In this document: positions 16,546-25,360 of the stretch, piece by piece
Position numbering within the stretch: position 1 is the stretch's first letter
How the letters are laid out: each line of letters starts with the position of its first letter
NCBI RefSeq assembly: GCF_015594625.1
Contig: NZ_JADNRQ010000004.1
Span: 1-64,000 of the forward strand
Origin: Desulfallas sp. Bu1-1
GTDB lineage: Bacteria > Bacillota > Desulfotomaculia > Desulfotomaculales > Desulfallaceae
Reading direction: 5' to 3'
DNA: 64,000 bases
Position numbers and translations under genes: made by a program
The notes under the pieces: model-generated
Told to the model about the DNA's origin: nothing
Database searches by the model: none
Seen by the model: only the letters and a program-made list of their open reading frames with translations

Positions 16546-17358
16546 ATGTCAAACATGATAGCATCATTATACAATATTAGGCTGCTTGATGAACTTGCAG
16601 AAAAAACAACAATTATTCATAATCTTCACCCGCTGGTGAAGGTATTGACAACCTGCTTGTATTTGATCATAACTGTGTCTTTCAATAAGTACGAATTGAG
16701 CGGGTTGTTGCCGCTTTTTTTCTATCCTGTTATTGTCATGGCGCTGGCGGATATTCCGGTAGTTCCGCTGTTAAAAAGGATGATTGTGGTTTCACCTTTC
16801 ATAATTGGCATAGGACTATTTAACCCGCTGTTTGATCACGACCCGGTGGTCATATTGCCATGGATGCAAATTTCAGGCGGCTGGATATCGTTTTTTTCAA
16901 TTCTAACCAAAGGTGTGTTGACGATACTGGCGGCACTGCTCCTTATAGCTACAACGGGAATGACAAGGATTGCAGCGGCGCTTGGGATGATGAGAATACC
17001 AAAGGTATTTATACTGCAGCTTATTCTGACATACAGGTATATTTCCGTGCTGATTGAGGAGGTTGGCCGCACGGTACGCGCGTATTCATTGCGTTCCCGG
17101 GGTGAAAAAGGCATCAGGTTTAGTGATTGGGGTTCGTTAACAGGCCAGTTGCTGATCAGAACACTGGAAAGAGCCCAGCGTGTTTATTATTCAATGTGCT
17201 GCCGGGGGTTTACAGGAGAGTATAATGCCGGCAGTGAAAAAAGAATCCGGACTGGAGATATTTTATACTTTGCCGGATGGAGTTTGTACTTTGTGGTGGT
17301 ACGATATTTCAATATTCCGGCTACGATAGGTTCATTAATTACAGGAGTGGGAAGATGA
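16546..17358 (+). CDS. cbiQ: CbiQ/NikQ-type ECF transmembrane (T) component
   Basis: The protein begins IRLLDELAEKTTIIHNLHPLVK, the usual CbiQ N-terminus, and has the two short Ala/Ser-Arg-Gly coupling motifs as AYSLRSRGEKG and YYSMCCRGFTGEY. It has five to six hydrophobic segments. It transmits ATP hydrolysis by CbiO to the NikMN unit. The stop overlaps the CbiO start (ATGA). Confidence 0.9.
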   Translation: MSNMIASLYNIRLLDELAEKTTIIHNLHPLVKVLTTCLYLIITVSFNKYELSGLLPLFFYPVIVMALADIPVVPLLKRMIVVSPFIIGIGLFNPLFDHDPVVILPWMQISGGWISFFSILTKGVLTILAALLLIATTGMTRIAAALGMMRIPKVFILQLILTYRYISVLIEEVGRTVRAYSLRSRGEKGIRFSDWGSLTGQLLIRTLERAQRVYYSMCCRGFTGEYNAGSEKRIRTGDILYFAGWSLYFVVVRYFNIPATIGSLITGVGR

Positions 17359-18116
17359 GTCACCATATTATCCAAGCCGACAATTTAAAATATACGTATC
17401 CTGACGGGCGACAGGCGCTAAATGGTGTTACCTTCAAAATATTACACGGCGAGTCCGTGGGTATTGTAGGTGCAAATGGTGCGGGTAAGTCGACATTATT
17501 GATGCATCTTGTCGGCGTGTTGTTTCCGGATGAGGGAGAAGTTCGTATTGGCGAAGTGCCTGTAATTAAGAAAACGTTGCCGGTGATTCGGCAAAGTGTG
17601 GGGATGGTTTTCCAGGATCCGGATGACCAGTTGTTTATGACAACTGTTTATGATGATGTGGCCTTTGGTCCACGTAATTATAAATTGCCTGAAGAAGAGG
17701 TTGATAAGAGGGTCAAGAGTTCGCTTGAGACTGTCGGAATTCTCCACTTGATGGACAGGCCTCCCTACAAGCTTTCAGGTGGAGAAAAGCGTGCGGCAGC
17801 CATTGCCACAGTTTTAGCCATGAATCCAGATATTCTTGTTATGGATGAACCATCCTCCGCCCTTGACCCGAAATCAAGACGCCGGTTGATAACGCTTCTT
17901 CAGCGCTTTGCTCATACCAAAATTATAGCAACTCATGATTTGGACATGGTCCTGGAGCTTTGCGAAAGAACTATTATTTTGAAGGATGGGAAGGTAATTA
18001 CCGACGGGCCGACAGTGGAAATTCTGGCCAATGAGGAATTGATGGAAAAGTGCGGGCTTGAAATGCCCCTTGGTTTGCAAAACTGTCCGGTTTGTGGAGC
18101 AAAAAAGGCAACATGA
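17355..18116 (+). CDS. cbiO: CbiO/NikO-type ECF ATPase
   Basis: The ATPase has Walker A GANGAGKST, Q-loop VGMVFQDPDDQLFMTTVYDD (the ECF-type variant), signature LSGGEKR, Walker B ILVMDEPSSALDP and the switch histidine ATHDLDM. The ATG at 17355 with AGGAGTGG upstream is preferred over a longer frame inside cbiQ. The C-terminus ends in a CPVC pair (QNCPVCGAKKAT), an unusual small extension. It energises the metal importer encoded upstream. Confidence 0.92.
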   Translation: MSHHIIQADNLKYTYPDGRQALNGVTFKILHGESVGIVGANGAGKSTLLMHLVGVLFPDEGEVRIGEVPVIKKTLPVIRQSVGMVFQDPDDQLFMTTVYDDVAFGPRNYKLPEEEVDKRVKSSLETVGILHLMDRPPYKLSGGEKRAAAIATVLAMNPDILVMDEPSSALDPKSRRRLITLLQRFAHTKIIATHDLDMVLELCERTIILKDGKVITDGPTVEILANEELMEKCGLEMPLGLQNCPVCGAKKAT

Positions 18117-18189
18117 TATAATGAGGATCTTAAAAATAGGATAGACAAATTGCTAAAAGAATGTTAATGTTAAATAAATTGAATACTTT

Positions 18190-18358
18190 GTTCAGGTTAC
18201 CCCGGTTATTGCCGGGGGTAAAAAGGGAACCGGGTGCAAATCCCGGACGGTCCGGCCACTGTAAGTGGGGAGCGGCTCCCATAATGCCACTGGGTTAACG
18301 AAGGCCCGGGAAGGCGGGAGAGGTGCTATGAGCCACAAGTCAGGAGACCTGCCTGGGC
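18190..18358 (+). ncRNA. Cobalamin riboswitch 1
   Basis: The sequence has the conserved order of adenosylcobalamin-type riboswitches: AAAAGGGAACCGGGTGCAAA, TCCCGGACGGTCC, GCCACTGTAAGTGGGGAG, GGAAGGCGGGAG and the 3' B12 box AGCCACAAGTCAGGAGACC. A strong intrinsic terminator follows at 18436. No gene lies between that terminator and riboswitch 2, so the first switch probably acts in series with the second on the S-layer gene. Confidence 0.93.
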
Positions 18359-18435
18359 AAAGGATAAGTATCGCCTTCCGTGGAAAGGTCAGGTGCTAAA
18401 TGGGTATCGTATGTAAAGGTGTCAAACCTTTTGAT

Positions 18436-18469
18436 AAAGCCCGGCTTTCACGGAAAAGCCGGGCTTTTC
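18436..18469 (+). terminator. Intrinsic terminator of cobalamin riboswitch 1
   Basis: AAAGCCCGGCTTT and AAAAGCCGGGCTTTT form a perfect GC-rich hairpin with a short loop and a T-tract. It lies about 80 nt after the riboswitch B12 box and is the likely expression platform. The next 300 bp (18470-18765) hold a CCCGGCGGG inverted pair near 18538-18560 but no convincing gene. Confidence 0.85.
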
Positions 18470-18765
18470 CCGTATGTTATAAGTTTTTGGATTATGATAG
18501 ATTTTAAACCCAAAACTCCTTTCTATATTTGATGTACCCCGGCGGGGTGACATCCCGCCGGGAGCAAATTTTAAAAACGGCAGTTTCAGCTTTATATATA
18601 ACTTTCCATATAACATGAGAAGTCAGCAATATGCCAATTATTTTGGTATCACTAAAAGACTCAAACGTTACGTTGCAAATAATGTATAAAGTAAAAAACT
18701 GGCAAAGTATGGTTGGCTTATAAAAGTTCAACTTAAATGAATATTATAACTTAATACAATAAACG

Positions 18766-18931
18766 AAACAGGTGCTTTCCACCGGAAAGGTGCAAGCTTA
18801 AAAGGGAAGCCGGTGTAAATCCGGCGCGGCCCCGCCACTGTGATGGGGAAAGATCTCACATAAGGTCACTGGGCGCTAACCCGGGAAGGCGTGAGATCTT
18901 AATGAACCAGAGCCAGGAGACCTGCCTGTTT
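18766..18931 (+). ncRNA. Cobalamin riboswitch 2
   Basis: A second complete aptamer: AGGTGCTTTCCACCGGAAAG, AAAAGGGAAGCCGGTGTAAA, GGCCCCGCCACTGTGATGGG, AAGGTCACTGGGCGCTAACC, GGGAAGGCGTGAGA and the B12 box GAGCCAGGAGACCTGCCTG. Downstream, CCCC...GGGG with CTTTTTG at 19010-19039 is a modest terminator candidate. It stands about 185 nt before the S-layer toroid-DUF4430 gene. Confidence 0.93.
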
Positions 18932-19009
18932 TGTCGGAACCATTACCTACGGGTGATAGGGAGGTGGTTATTTTTATGCTGAATTATTATCCCGGTAGTA
19001 GGGATTAAT

Positions 19010-19039
19010 CCCCGGTCTCTTTGTAGGCAGGGGCTTTTT
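19010..19039 (+). terminator. Possible terminator of cobalamin riboswitch 2
   Basis: CCCCGG and GCAGGGG flank a loop followed by CTTTTTG. The stem is short; AGGCAGGGG could also pair with the CCTGCCT at the aptamer 3' end, which would make the two pairings mutually exclusive as expected for a switch. Confidence 0.35.
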
Positions 19040-19115
19040 GTTAATGGTTAATTAAGCAGAAGTTGTTGAATTGATTGGCTTATATTCTAATTAGCATTGG
19101 AAGGGCGTGTCAATA

Positions 19116-22100
19116 ATGGGAAATAGGGAAAAATTGCGTTTTATGTCTGTACTATTAACGTTTTGTTTTCTTTTCAGCTTTGTGGTTCCCTTTACCTTGG
19201 TAAACGGAGTTGATGCTTCAGAAGAACCGTCTGTATATTCGGCGGGAGATCTGGCCGGTAAAGCCATAGACTTTATAAATGACAAATATCAAAACGGGGA
19301 AAAAATTGATGGTTATGCGGCCTATGTATTGACCTTGGCCGGCGAGGACCTTGCGTCCGGTAAATGGAGTAACAATGGGAAGACCGTCAAACAGGAAATT
19401 CAAAACCTGGCTGATTTACTGGGCGACCACAACAGTTTGATTGACTATATCACAGCCACTCAAAACGATGACGGCAGTTTCGGGCCCTATGCCAATGAAT
19501 ACGGAACCAAGGCTCCGTTGCAGGCGCTGGCAATGGTAAAAGACGATATTCCTGTGGACACGGCGGTTTATGATCAGGTGCAGGCTGCAATTGCCGGTGC
19601 GGTCAACTACTTTAAAACCGGTTACCGGAACGGGAGTATGACCTATGATGTAAACGGCTGGAATTTTGACTACAGGTGCGTGGAAGCGCTGGCCCGGGCC
19701 GGTGAAGACCTTTCGGTGGGCGATTGGGTCTATAACGGTACGTCACTTAAGGATGCGGTGATAGCTTCCGCCGGCGCCACCGCAAACAATCCCTCAGTAA
19801 AAGATGCCGTTTACCTGGCCAAAGAGCTCACAGCCCTTTACGCTGTTAACCCAACTTCGAGCAATATTGATGTTCTGGCCAATGCCATTATAGCCAAACA
19901 GGGTGAAGATGGCGGTTTTGGGGCCAGTATTTATGACCATGTGATGGTTTTAACCGCCCTCGGCAAAACGGGTCAAATTGGCAGGATTGATCAGAGTAAA
20001 GCATTTAACTATATTAATAATTTAAAGCAGAACCATAAAGATAGTTGGGGCTATGATGCCGGCGTGGCCTGGGGTTATGCAAGCGGTATTGAGGAACCCG
20101 ATCTTACCGCGCAGGTGGTTACCGCCCTCAGTTATTTTGATGGAGCCGGTACCGCAAACAGTGATGTTAACAATTTAATTAAAGATGCCTTAACCTACCT
20201 GGCGGACATCCAGGACCCCGATACGGCGGCCATCCCGGCCCAGTGGGACAGCACCTTTGCTACGGCTGAAACGCTCATTGCTTTAAAATCCCTGGGGAAA
20301 ACGTATAACGAATACGCCGGTGGCGCATCACCCTGGGTGAAGAAGTCGAAGACAAAAACCATTGCCCAGTGTTTGCTGGCGCTGAGCAAGTGGAATGATG
20401 AGAATCGCAAGAACCGGTTGGCCGGTCTATTGACCGGCAGACAAAAGGCGGCAGACCCTGGGAAAGGTTCCTTTGAAAATAGTGTATACAGTGACATGTG
20501 GGCTTATATCGCCCTTGGCGAAGCGGGTAAAATAGGCGAACTGAATACCGGTGATGTAAAAACTTACATTTTGTCCAAGCAACATGGTGACGGTGACGGT
20601 GATGGCTCCTGGGGAGAAAGTTTCCCTGATGCCGAAGGCAATCTCGTGTATTATCCCGACTTCCTTTCCACGGCCCAGGCCATTCGGGCATTGACTTACC
20701 TGCCCGGTGCCGCAACTGATGCTGAAATTCAGGCGGCTATTGAGCGAGGACTTAATTATCTGAAAGGGTTTCAGCAGGACGACGGCGGTGTGTATAACCC
20801 GTGGGATGACCCGGCAGTTGATAACTCGGAGATCATCATAACCTTGCACAAGCTGGGCAGGGAACCCAAGGGCGCGGAATGGACCAAAACCGTTGACGGC
20901 CAAAACGTTAACCCGGTGTCCTACCTGATGAACAAAACGATGAATTCCGACGGCAGTTTCGGTACCTCGAAAAACGTGTTCGGGGCCACCGAAGCCCTTA
21001 ACGCTTATGTCCTTGAAATAGATGAACAACAGGGCGCCGGTGACAACAACAATAATAATCCGACATCACCTCCGCCGCCCGCCAGTGAATATATTGTCGA
21101 CATCGCTGTGGTCGGTAAAGACGGTGAGCTGCTCTACGGCCCCGGCAGCGTTGTTGTGAGCAAAACCGGGAGCTGGGGGCTAACGGCTATGGGCGCTCTG
21201 CATGCCACCGGACTTAGTTATACGGAAGCAGGAGGTTTTGTTACAAGCATTGCCGGGCAGACCAACAGCGGCATGAGCGGGTGGATGTACAAGGTCAATA
21301 ATTCCGTGCCCAGCGTCCTGGCTTGCGACAAAACTATAAATGAGGGAGATCAGATTATTTGGTGGTATAGCACGGACCCCAATTCCAGCGGCCCAACCTG
21401 GGATAATTTAACAAAAAATAATATTATACTCCAAAACCAGGTTACGATAGAGAATGTCATTGATCAAGCAAATGATTTACAAAACAAAATTATCAATGGT
21501 TCAATAAAACCGTCTGATGCCGTGGATGAATTTGCCAAAATAATGAGCGGCATTAAAGATGAGCTGGCTTCTCCGGAGATAAGCGCCGTGGATGCAAGTA
21601 AAACGGTCCGGCACCTTATGGAAAACACCATTGCCTCCCTGATGGAAAATAAAAATGCTAATGCTGCTCAAGCCGTGGCAGCATTGAAATCCGTGGTAAC
21701 CGACGGTGTGAAAATTGTGTTGGCCAGGCCCGATGCGACCGGTGTAGCGCAGGAACTTAAAAATAGCCTTACCTCTCTGGTCCGGAATATAATTGCCAGG
21801 GTAAGTACAATTTATCCCTGGCAACTGGAATTATCCGGTTCGGATTCAACAACGACAGTAAGTTTACCGGCCGGTATTCTGGAACAGCAACTTACACAGC
21901 TTGGCCAGGTGCGGCGGGAATTGCCGGACATCCTCAGCGGTGACCAACTGCAAGACGTTGCCGTGCTGGCTCGGGCACCGGTTCAGCAAATTGAAATGGA
22001 TCTTGCCGGGATTGCGGGACGGAAAGCAAATACCGAGCTGGTGGTTGCCGGTGATGTTGCCCGGAACCTGGGGGATAGCGGGCTAAAATTGGCTGTCAGG

Positions 22101-23153
22101 ATGAATGATGGCTTCGCAATCGTGCTGTCCGGAAAAGAACGGGCCGGCCGAATAGCTTTTATTGATAACAAAGGGATAAAATTAGCAGCCCGTGATGTCG
22201 GTAGTTTACTTGCTTCCGGCCTTGTTTCCGGGAATGAACCGGCATCCTCCGCTGTTAAAGGTTACGTATTATCGGTATCCCAATTAGATTCCGCCAGGGC
22301 GGATAAATTGGCCCGGGATGCCGAAGCAAATTCGTCTTCGCATCTTATCCTGCGCCCCGTGGGTAAAGCATACACGGTGGCGATTATGGATCCGGTTGAC
22401 AAAGAAGTTGTAAACAGCCTGGCCGAACCGTTGGAACTGATAATGAATTACCGGGGACTGGCCGAAAACCCGGAAATTACCGGAATCTACAGGTATCAGG
22501 ACGGCAAGTTTACTTTTACCGGAGCAAAACCGGACAAGTCCGGAGAAGTGATCAGTGCCAAAACAAGCACTGGAGGGACCTTCACCCTGCTGGAATATGA
22601 TAAGAAATTTACCGACCTGGCCGGTCACTGGGCTGAAAAAGATATCCGGGTGCTGAGCGCAAGGCATATAGTAAGCGGTACTACACCTACTACCTTTGCA
22701 CCAAGTCAAATGGCAACCAGGGCCCAGTGCGCCGCTCTGCTGGTCCGTGCCCTGGGCATGCCAAAAAGTGATGCCGGCCATGCATTCACCGATGTTCCTG
22801 ACAGCGCCTGGTACGCCGGTGATGTTGCGGCTGCCGCAAAGGCGGGCATTATTAAAGGAACATCAGCCGGCATGTTTTCGCCTGATCAGGGTATTTCCCG
22901 GGCCGAACTGGCGGTAATGATCAGCCGGGTGCTTGAAAGTAGAACAGGCAGGAAAGTTTCCGATGCAAAAAAAGTACTGGCTGAATATACCGATGCCGGA
23001 CAAATTCCCGGCTGGGCTCAAGAAGGGGTGGCCCTTGCCGTGGAAAGCGGCATTGTCAACGGCCGCACAAAAGATACCATTGTTCCGCAAGGTATGGTCA
23101 ACCGGGCGGAAATAGCTGTCATAATCGGGCGATTGCTTGAGTATATTGAGTAA
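19116..23153 (+). CDS. S-layer-anchored alpha/alpha-toroid plus DUF4430 protein (intrinsic-factor-like corrinoid capture candidate)
   Basis: The 1345-residue secreted protein has a signal peptide ending near VDASEE. From about residue 40 to 630 it has prenyltransferase/squalene-cyclase-like repeats (QNDDGSFGPYANEYG, KQGEDGGFGAS, FQQDDGGVYNPWDD, NSDGSFGTS), the fold also found in the N-terminal barrel of intrinsic factor and transcobalamin. After a Pro/Asn linker comes a DUF4430 domain at about 657-758 (VSKTGSWGLTAMGALHATG, GWMYKVNNSVPS, GDQIIWWYS), the transcobalamin-like C-terminal domain. Residues 760-1160 are of unknown function. Three SLH domains end the protein (about 1163-1344; FTDLAGHWAEKDI, AFTDVPDSAWYAGDV, EYTDAGQIPGWAQEG). 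Two cobalamin riboswitches precede it and ECF genes follow. Corrinoid binding is inferred. Confidence 0.85.
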   Translation: MGNREKLRFMSVLLTFCFLFSFVVPFTLVNGVDASEEPSVYSAGDLAGKAIDFINDKYQNGEKIDGYAAYVLTLAGEDLASGKWSNNGKTVKQEIQNLADLLGDHNSLIDYITATQNDDGSFGPYANEYGTKAPLQALAMVKDDIPVDTAVYDQVQAAIAGAVNYFKTGYRNGSMTYDVNGWNFDYRCVEALARAGEDLSVGDWVYNGTSLKDAVIASAGATANNPSVKDAVYLAKELTALYAVNPTSSNIDVLANAIIAKQGEDGGFGASIYDHVMVLTALGKTGQIGRIDQSKAFNYINNLKQNHKDSWGYDAGVAWGYASGIEEPDLTAQVVTALSYFDGAGTANSDVNNLIKDALTYLADIQDPDTAAIPAQWDSTFATAETLIALKSLGKTYNEYAGGASPWVKKSKTKTIAQCLLALSKWNDENRKNRLAGLLTGRQKAADPGKGSFENSVYSDMWAYIALGEAGKIGELNTGDVKTYILSKQHGDGDGDGSWGESFPDAEGNLVYYPDFLSTAQAIRALTYLPGAATDAEIQAAIERGLNYLKGFQQDDGGVYNPWDDPAVDNSEIIITLHKLGREPKGAEWTKTVDGQNVNPVSYLMNKTMNSDGSFGTSKNVFGATEALNAYVLEIDEQQGAGDNNNNNPTSPPPPASEYIVDIAVVGKDGELLYGPGSVVVSKTGSWGLTAMGALHATGLSYTEAGGFVTSIAGQTNSGMSGWMYKVNNSVPSVLACDKTINEGDQIIWWYSTDPNSSGPTWDNLTKNNIILQNQVTIENVIDQANDLQNKIINGSIKPSDAVDEFAKIMSGIKDELASPEISAVDASKTVRHLMENTIASLMENKNANAAQAVAALKSVVTDGVKIVLARPDATGVAQELKNSLTSLVRNIIARVSTIYPWQLELSGSDSTTTVSLPAGILEQQLTQLGQVRRELPDILSGDQLQDVAVLARAPVQQIEMDLAGIAGRKANTELVVAGDVARNLGDSGLKLAVRMNDGFAIVLSGKERAGRIAFIDNKGIKLAARDVGSLLASGLVSGNEPASSAVKGYVLSVSQLDSARADKLARDAEANSSSHLILRPVGKAYTVAIMDPVDKEVVNSLAEPLELIMNYRGLAENPEITGIYRYQDGKFTFTGAKPDKSGEVISAKTSTGGTFTLLEYDKKFTDLAGHWAEKDIRVLSARHIVSGTTPTTFAPSQMATRAQCAALLVRALGMPKSDAGHAFTDVPDSAWYAGDVAAAAKAGIIKGTSAGMFSPDQGISRAELAVMISRVLESRTGRKVSDAKKVLAEYTDAGQIPGWAQEGVALAVESGIVNGRTKDTIVPQGMVNRAEIAVIIGRLLEYIE

Positions 23154-23206
23154 ATTCTTTCAACCTTTCAACACCTGGCACCTTGTGGGAGGGAGATTGA
23201 GTAAAA

Positions 23207-24421
23207 GTGAAAAAAAACCGGTTTATATTTTTACTGCCAATTGTTGTTTTAATGCTGCTGATTGCTACTGCCTGTGCAGGCAAGGGCACCGGTGAGGAAC
23301 CGGCTGGTGTTACCCCTGCTGCCAACGGGATTGAGTCAAAAACGGCACAGGACACTGCAGATGGGGCCTGGCTGACGGATCTTAAGGTAAAGGAAAAGCC
23401 GGCCAAACCGGACGGTAATGTAGCTACTGCTGCAACTGCTGGCGCACCAGAGGAGAAACAAGGGGAACAGGAGGAAAAAACCGGCTCTTCAAAAGCAACA
23501 GTTAGTACGAAAAAGCCCGGCGCCCCCGTATCGGAAACTCAACCGGTACCGGCTGCAGGTAATGGAAAAAAAGTGTCTCTGTGGGTGACAAGGGATTTTG
23601 GCAGAAAGTCGATATTAATTAAAACAGTGGCTCTGCAAAAAAACTGGTCGGTATTTGATGTTCTCGAAACAAGTACCCGGGTGACCACTGCCCATGGCGG
23701 CGCTTTTATTGACAGTATTAACGGGATAAAATCCGGTTCCGGCGGTTTTGGGGGTGAGAAGCAAGACTGGTTTTATTACGTTAACGGAATATTTGCCGAT
23801 GTGGGGGCGCTGGATTACTACCCCCGGCCGGGGGATGTTATTTGGTGGGATTACCACGGGTGGGAAAGAATGTCCATGTTCCCCGCGGTTATCGGTTGTT
23901 ATCCTGAACCCTTCGTTCACGGATTCAGGGGTAAAGCCGGTCATACAACGATCGTGAGTGCCGAGGGCAACAGGAAACTGGCTGACAATTTACAAAAAGC
24001 ATTGAAGGCTAAAGGGGTGGCTTCCGTCACCATCAATAATTTGGATGCCGGTTTGTTGAAAAACAGACAGGGTCCGACCATTGTGTTGGGACAGTGGAGC
24101 GAATTAAGCCAAATTGACTGGCTGGCCAATTTAAACAAGGCTTATACCAAAAACGGCACTTGCGTACATTTTACCAGTGACGGGTTGGAGTTGCTCGATT
24201 ACAGGGGGCGGGTCGCCCGTACAATCGATAGTAGTGCCGGGGTTATAACAGCTACCGGTGAGGGCAGCGGAGACGAAAGCCCGCTGTGGCTGATTGTGGG
24301 TACCGACCAGAAAGGCCTGCAGCAGGCAGTGGATGTGCTGGTTACAAGTCCCGGTAAAATCTCCGGGTTATATAGCGCGGCAATTGTAGCGGGAGAAGTT
24401 GTCAGCCTGCCGCTGGAATAA
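23207..24421 (+). CDS. DUF4430 (transcobalamin-like) lipoprotein
   Basis: A lipoprotein signal ends in IATAC. A low-complexity linker (residues 30-118) leads to a DUF4430 domain at about 120-221, with KKVSLWVTRDFGRKSI, KNWSVFDVLETSTRVTTAHG, QDWFYYVNGIFADVGALDYY and GDVIWWDYHGWERM. Residues 225-404 form a second, unrecognised alpha/beta part. It would sit on the outer face of the membrane between the S-layer protein and the ECF importer, and could hand corrinoid to the S component. The GTG at 23207 follows GGGAGGGAG. Confidence 0.82.
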   Translation: MKKNRFIFLLPIVVLMLLIATACAGKGTGEEPAGVTPAANGIESKTAQDTADGAWLTDLKVKEKPAKPDGNVATAATAGAPEEKQGEQEEKTGSSKATVSTKKPGAPVSETQPVPAAGNGKKVSLWVTRDFGRKSILIKTVALQKNWSVFDVLETSTRVTTAHGGAFIDSINGIKSGSGGFGGEKQDWFYYVNGIFADVGALDYYPRPGDVIWWDYHGWERMSMFPAVIGCYPEPFVHGFRGKAGHTTIVSAEGNRKLADNLQKALKAKGVASVTINNLDAGLLKNRQGPTIVLGQWSELSQIDWLANLNKAYTKNGTCVHFTSDGLELLDYRGRVARTIDSSAGVITATGEGSGDESPLWLIVGTDQKGLQQAVDVLVTSPGKISGLYSAAIVAGEVVSLPLE

Positions 24422-24445
24422 AAAATTAAAGGAACAGGGTGAATC

Positions 24446-25360
24446 ATGCTTGCTTACCGTGAAAAGGAAAATTTAATTCACAAGCTGCATCCCCTTGCGG
24501 CGGTGGCCTATATCACCGTAATTATCCTTTTAGCTCTGCTTTTTTCCCATCCGGTATACCTGCTGGGCCTGCTGCTGGCGGTGGGAACGGTGATCATCGC
24601 TTCCGGTAATTACAGGGAATGGAAACCTTACCTGTTGATCAGCCTGGGCCTGATTACGGTGATTATGCTGGTTAATGCTGTCTTTGTTCAGGCCGGTTCC
24701 ACCGTGCTCTTTAACGGCCCGCGGGTTCCCGTGCTGGGTAAAATTAGAATAACCCTGGAAGCCATATGTTACGGGATCGGCATGGGTATTCGTTTGCTGG
24801 TAATTACCAGCGTATTTTGTTTCTATACCTACGCCGTACACCCTGATAAAGTACTAAAGTTATTCAGTAGATTTGGCAACAAGTCCGTACTGGCCGTAAC
24901 CCTTTCCACCAGGTTGTTTCCCCTGATGATCCGGGATGTGCGCAGAATAACCGAGGTGCAGCGCTGCCGCGGGGTAAAACTGGATACGGGTAGCCGGTGG
25001 CAGCGGGTTAAAAACCGGCTGCCGGTAATTAACGTGCTTTTGTTGTCTTCTCTGGAGCGGTCTTGGCAGATGGCTGAATCAATGCAGGCCAGGGGATACG
25101 GTAGCGGGAAAAGGACTTGTTATACCCGTGATTTATTGCGACCGGGGGACTATTTAATCCTTTTCGCCGCGGTCCTTTCCCTGATCACCGGAATTTGGGC
25201 GGCCCGGCAGGGGTGGTCCGCCTACACCTATTACCCCCGGTTGGAAAGTTTTAAGTTGGGTGAGCTCAAGATGGCAATGATCATAATGTTGGCTTTGACG
25301 GTTCCTGCTATGCTTGGCTGGGGGTGGAAGAAATGGCCGTTATTAAAATCCAGGATTTAA
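24446..25360 (+). CDS. ECF transporter T component (EcfT/CbiQ family)
   Basis: The protein starts ENLIHKLHPLAAVAYITV, as EcfT proteins do, and has the paired coupling motifs QRCRGVKLD and AESMQARGYGSGKRT. It has six to eight hydrophobic segments with a short extra C-terminal helix. Its 3' end overlaps the ATPase gene by 28 bp, so the two are coupled. It is the membrane scaffold of the putative corrinoid ECF importer, comparable to CbrV/CbrU-type modules. Confidence 0.87.
   Translation: MLAYREKENLIHKLHPLAAVAYITVIILLALLFSHPVYLLGLLLAVGTVIIASGNYREWKPYLLISLGLITVIMLVNAVFVQAGSTVLFNGPRVPVLGKIRITLEAICYGIGMGIRLLVITSVFCFYTYAVHPDKVLKLFSRFGNKSVLAVTLSTRLFPLMIRDVRRITEVQRCRGVKLDTGSRWQRVKNRLPVINVLLLSSLERSWQMAESMQARGYGSGKRTCYTRDLLRPGDYLILFAAVLSLITGIWAARQGWSAYTYYPRLESFKLGELKMAMIIMLALTVPAMLGWGWKKWPLLKSRI

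Noticed and set aside
18976-19008. Ten-codon frame with GGGAGGTGG upstream, between cobalamin riboswitch 2 and the S-layer gene
   Set aside because: Too short to judge; it lies within the likely expression platform and overlaps inverted repeats, so the ribosome-site-like sequence may be chance.
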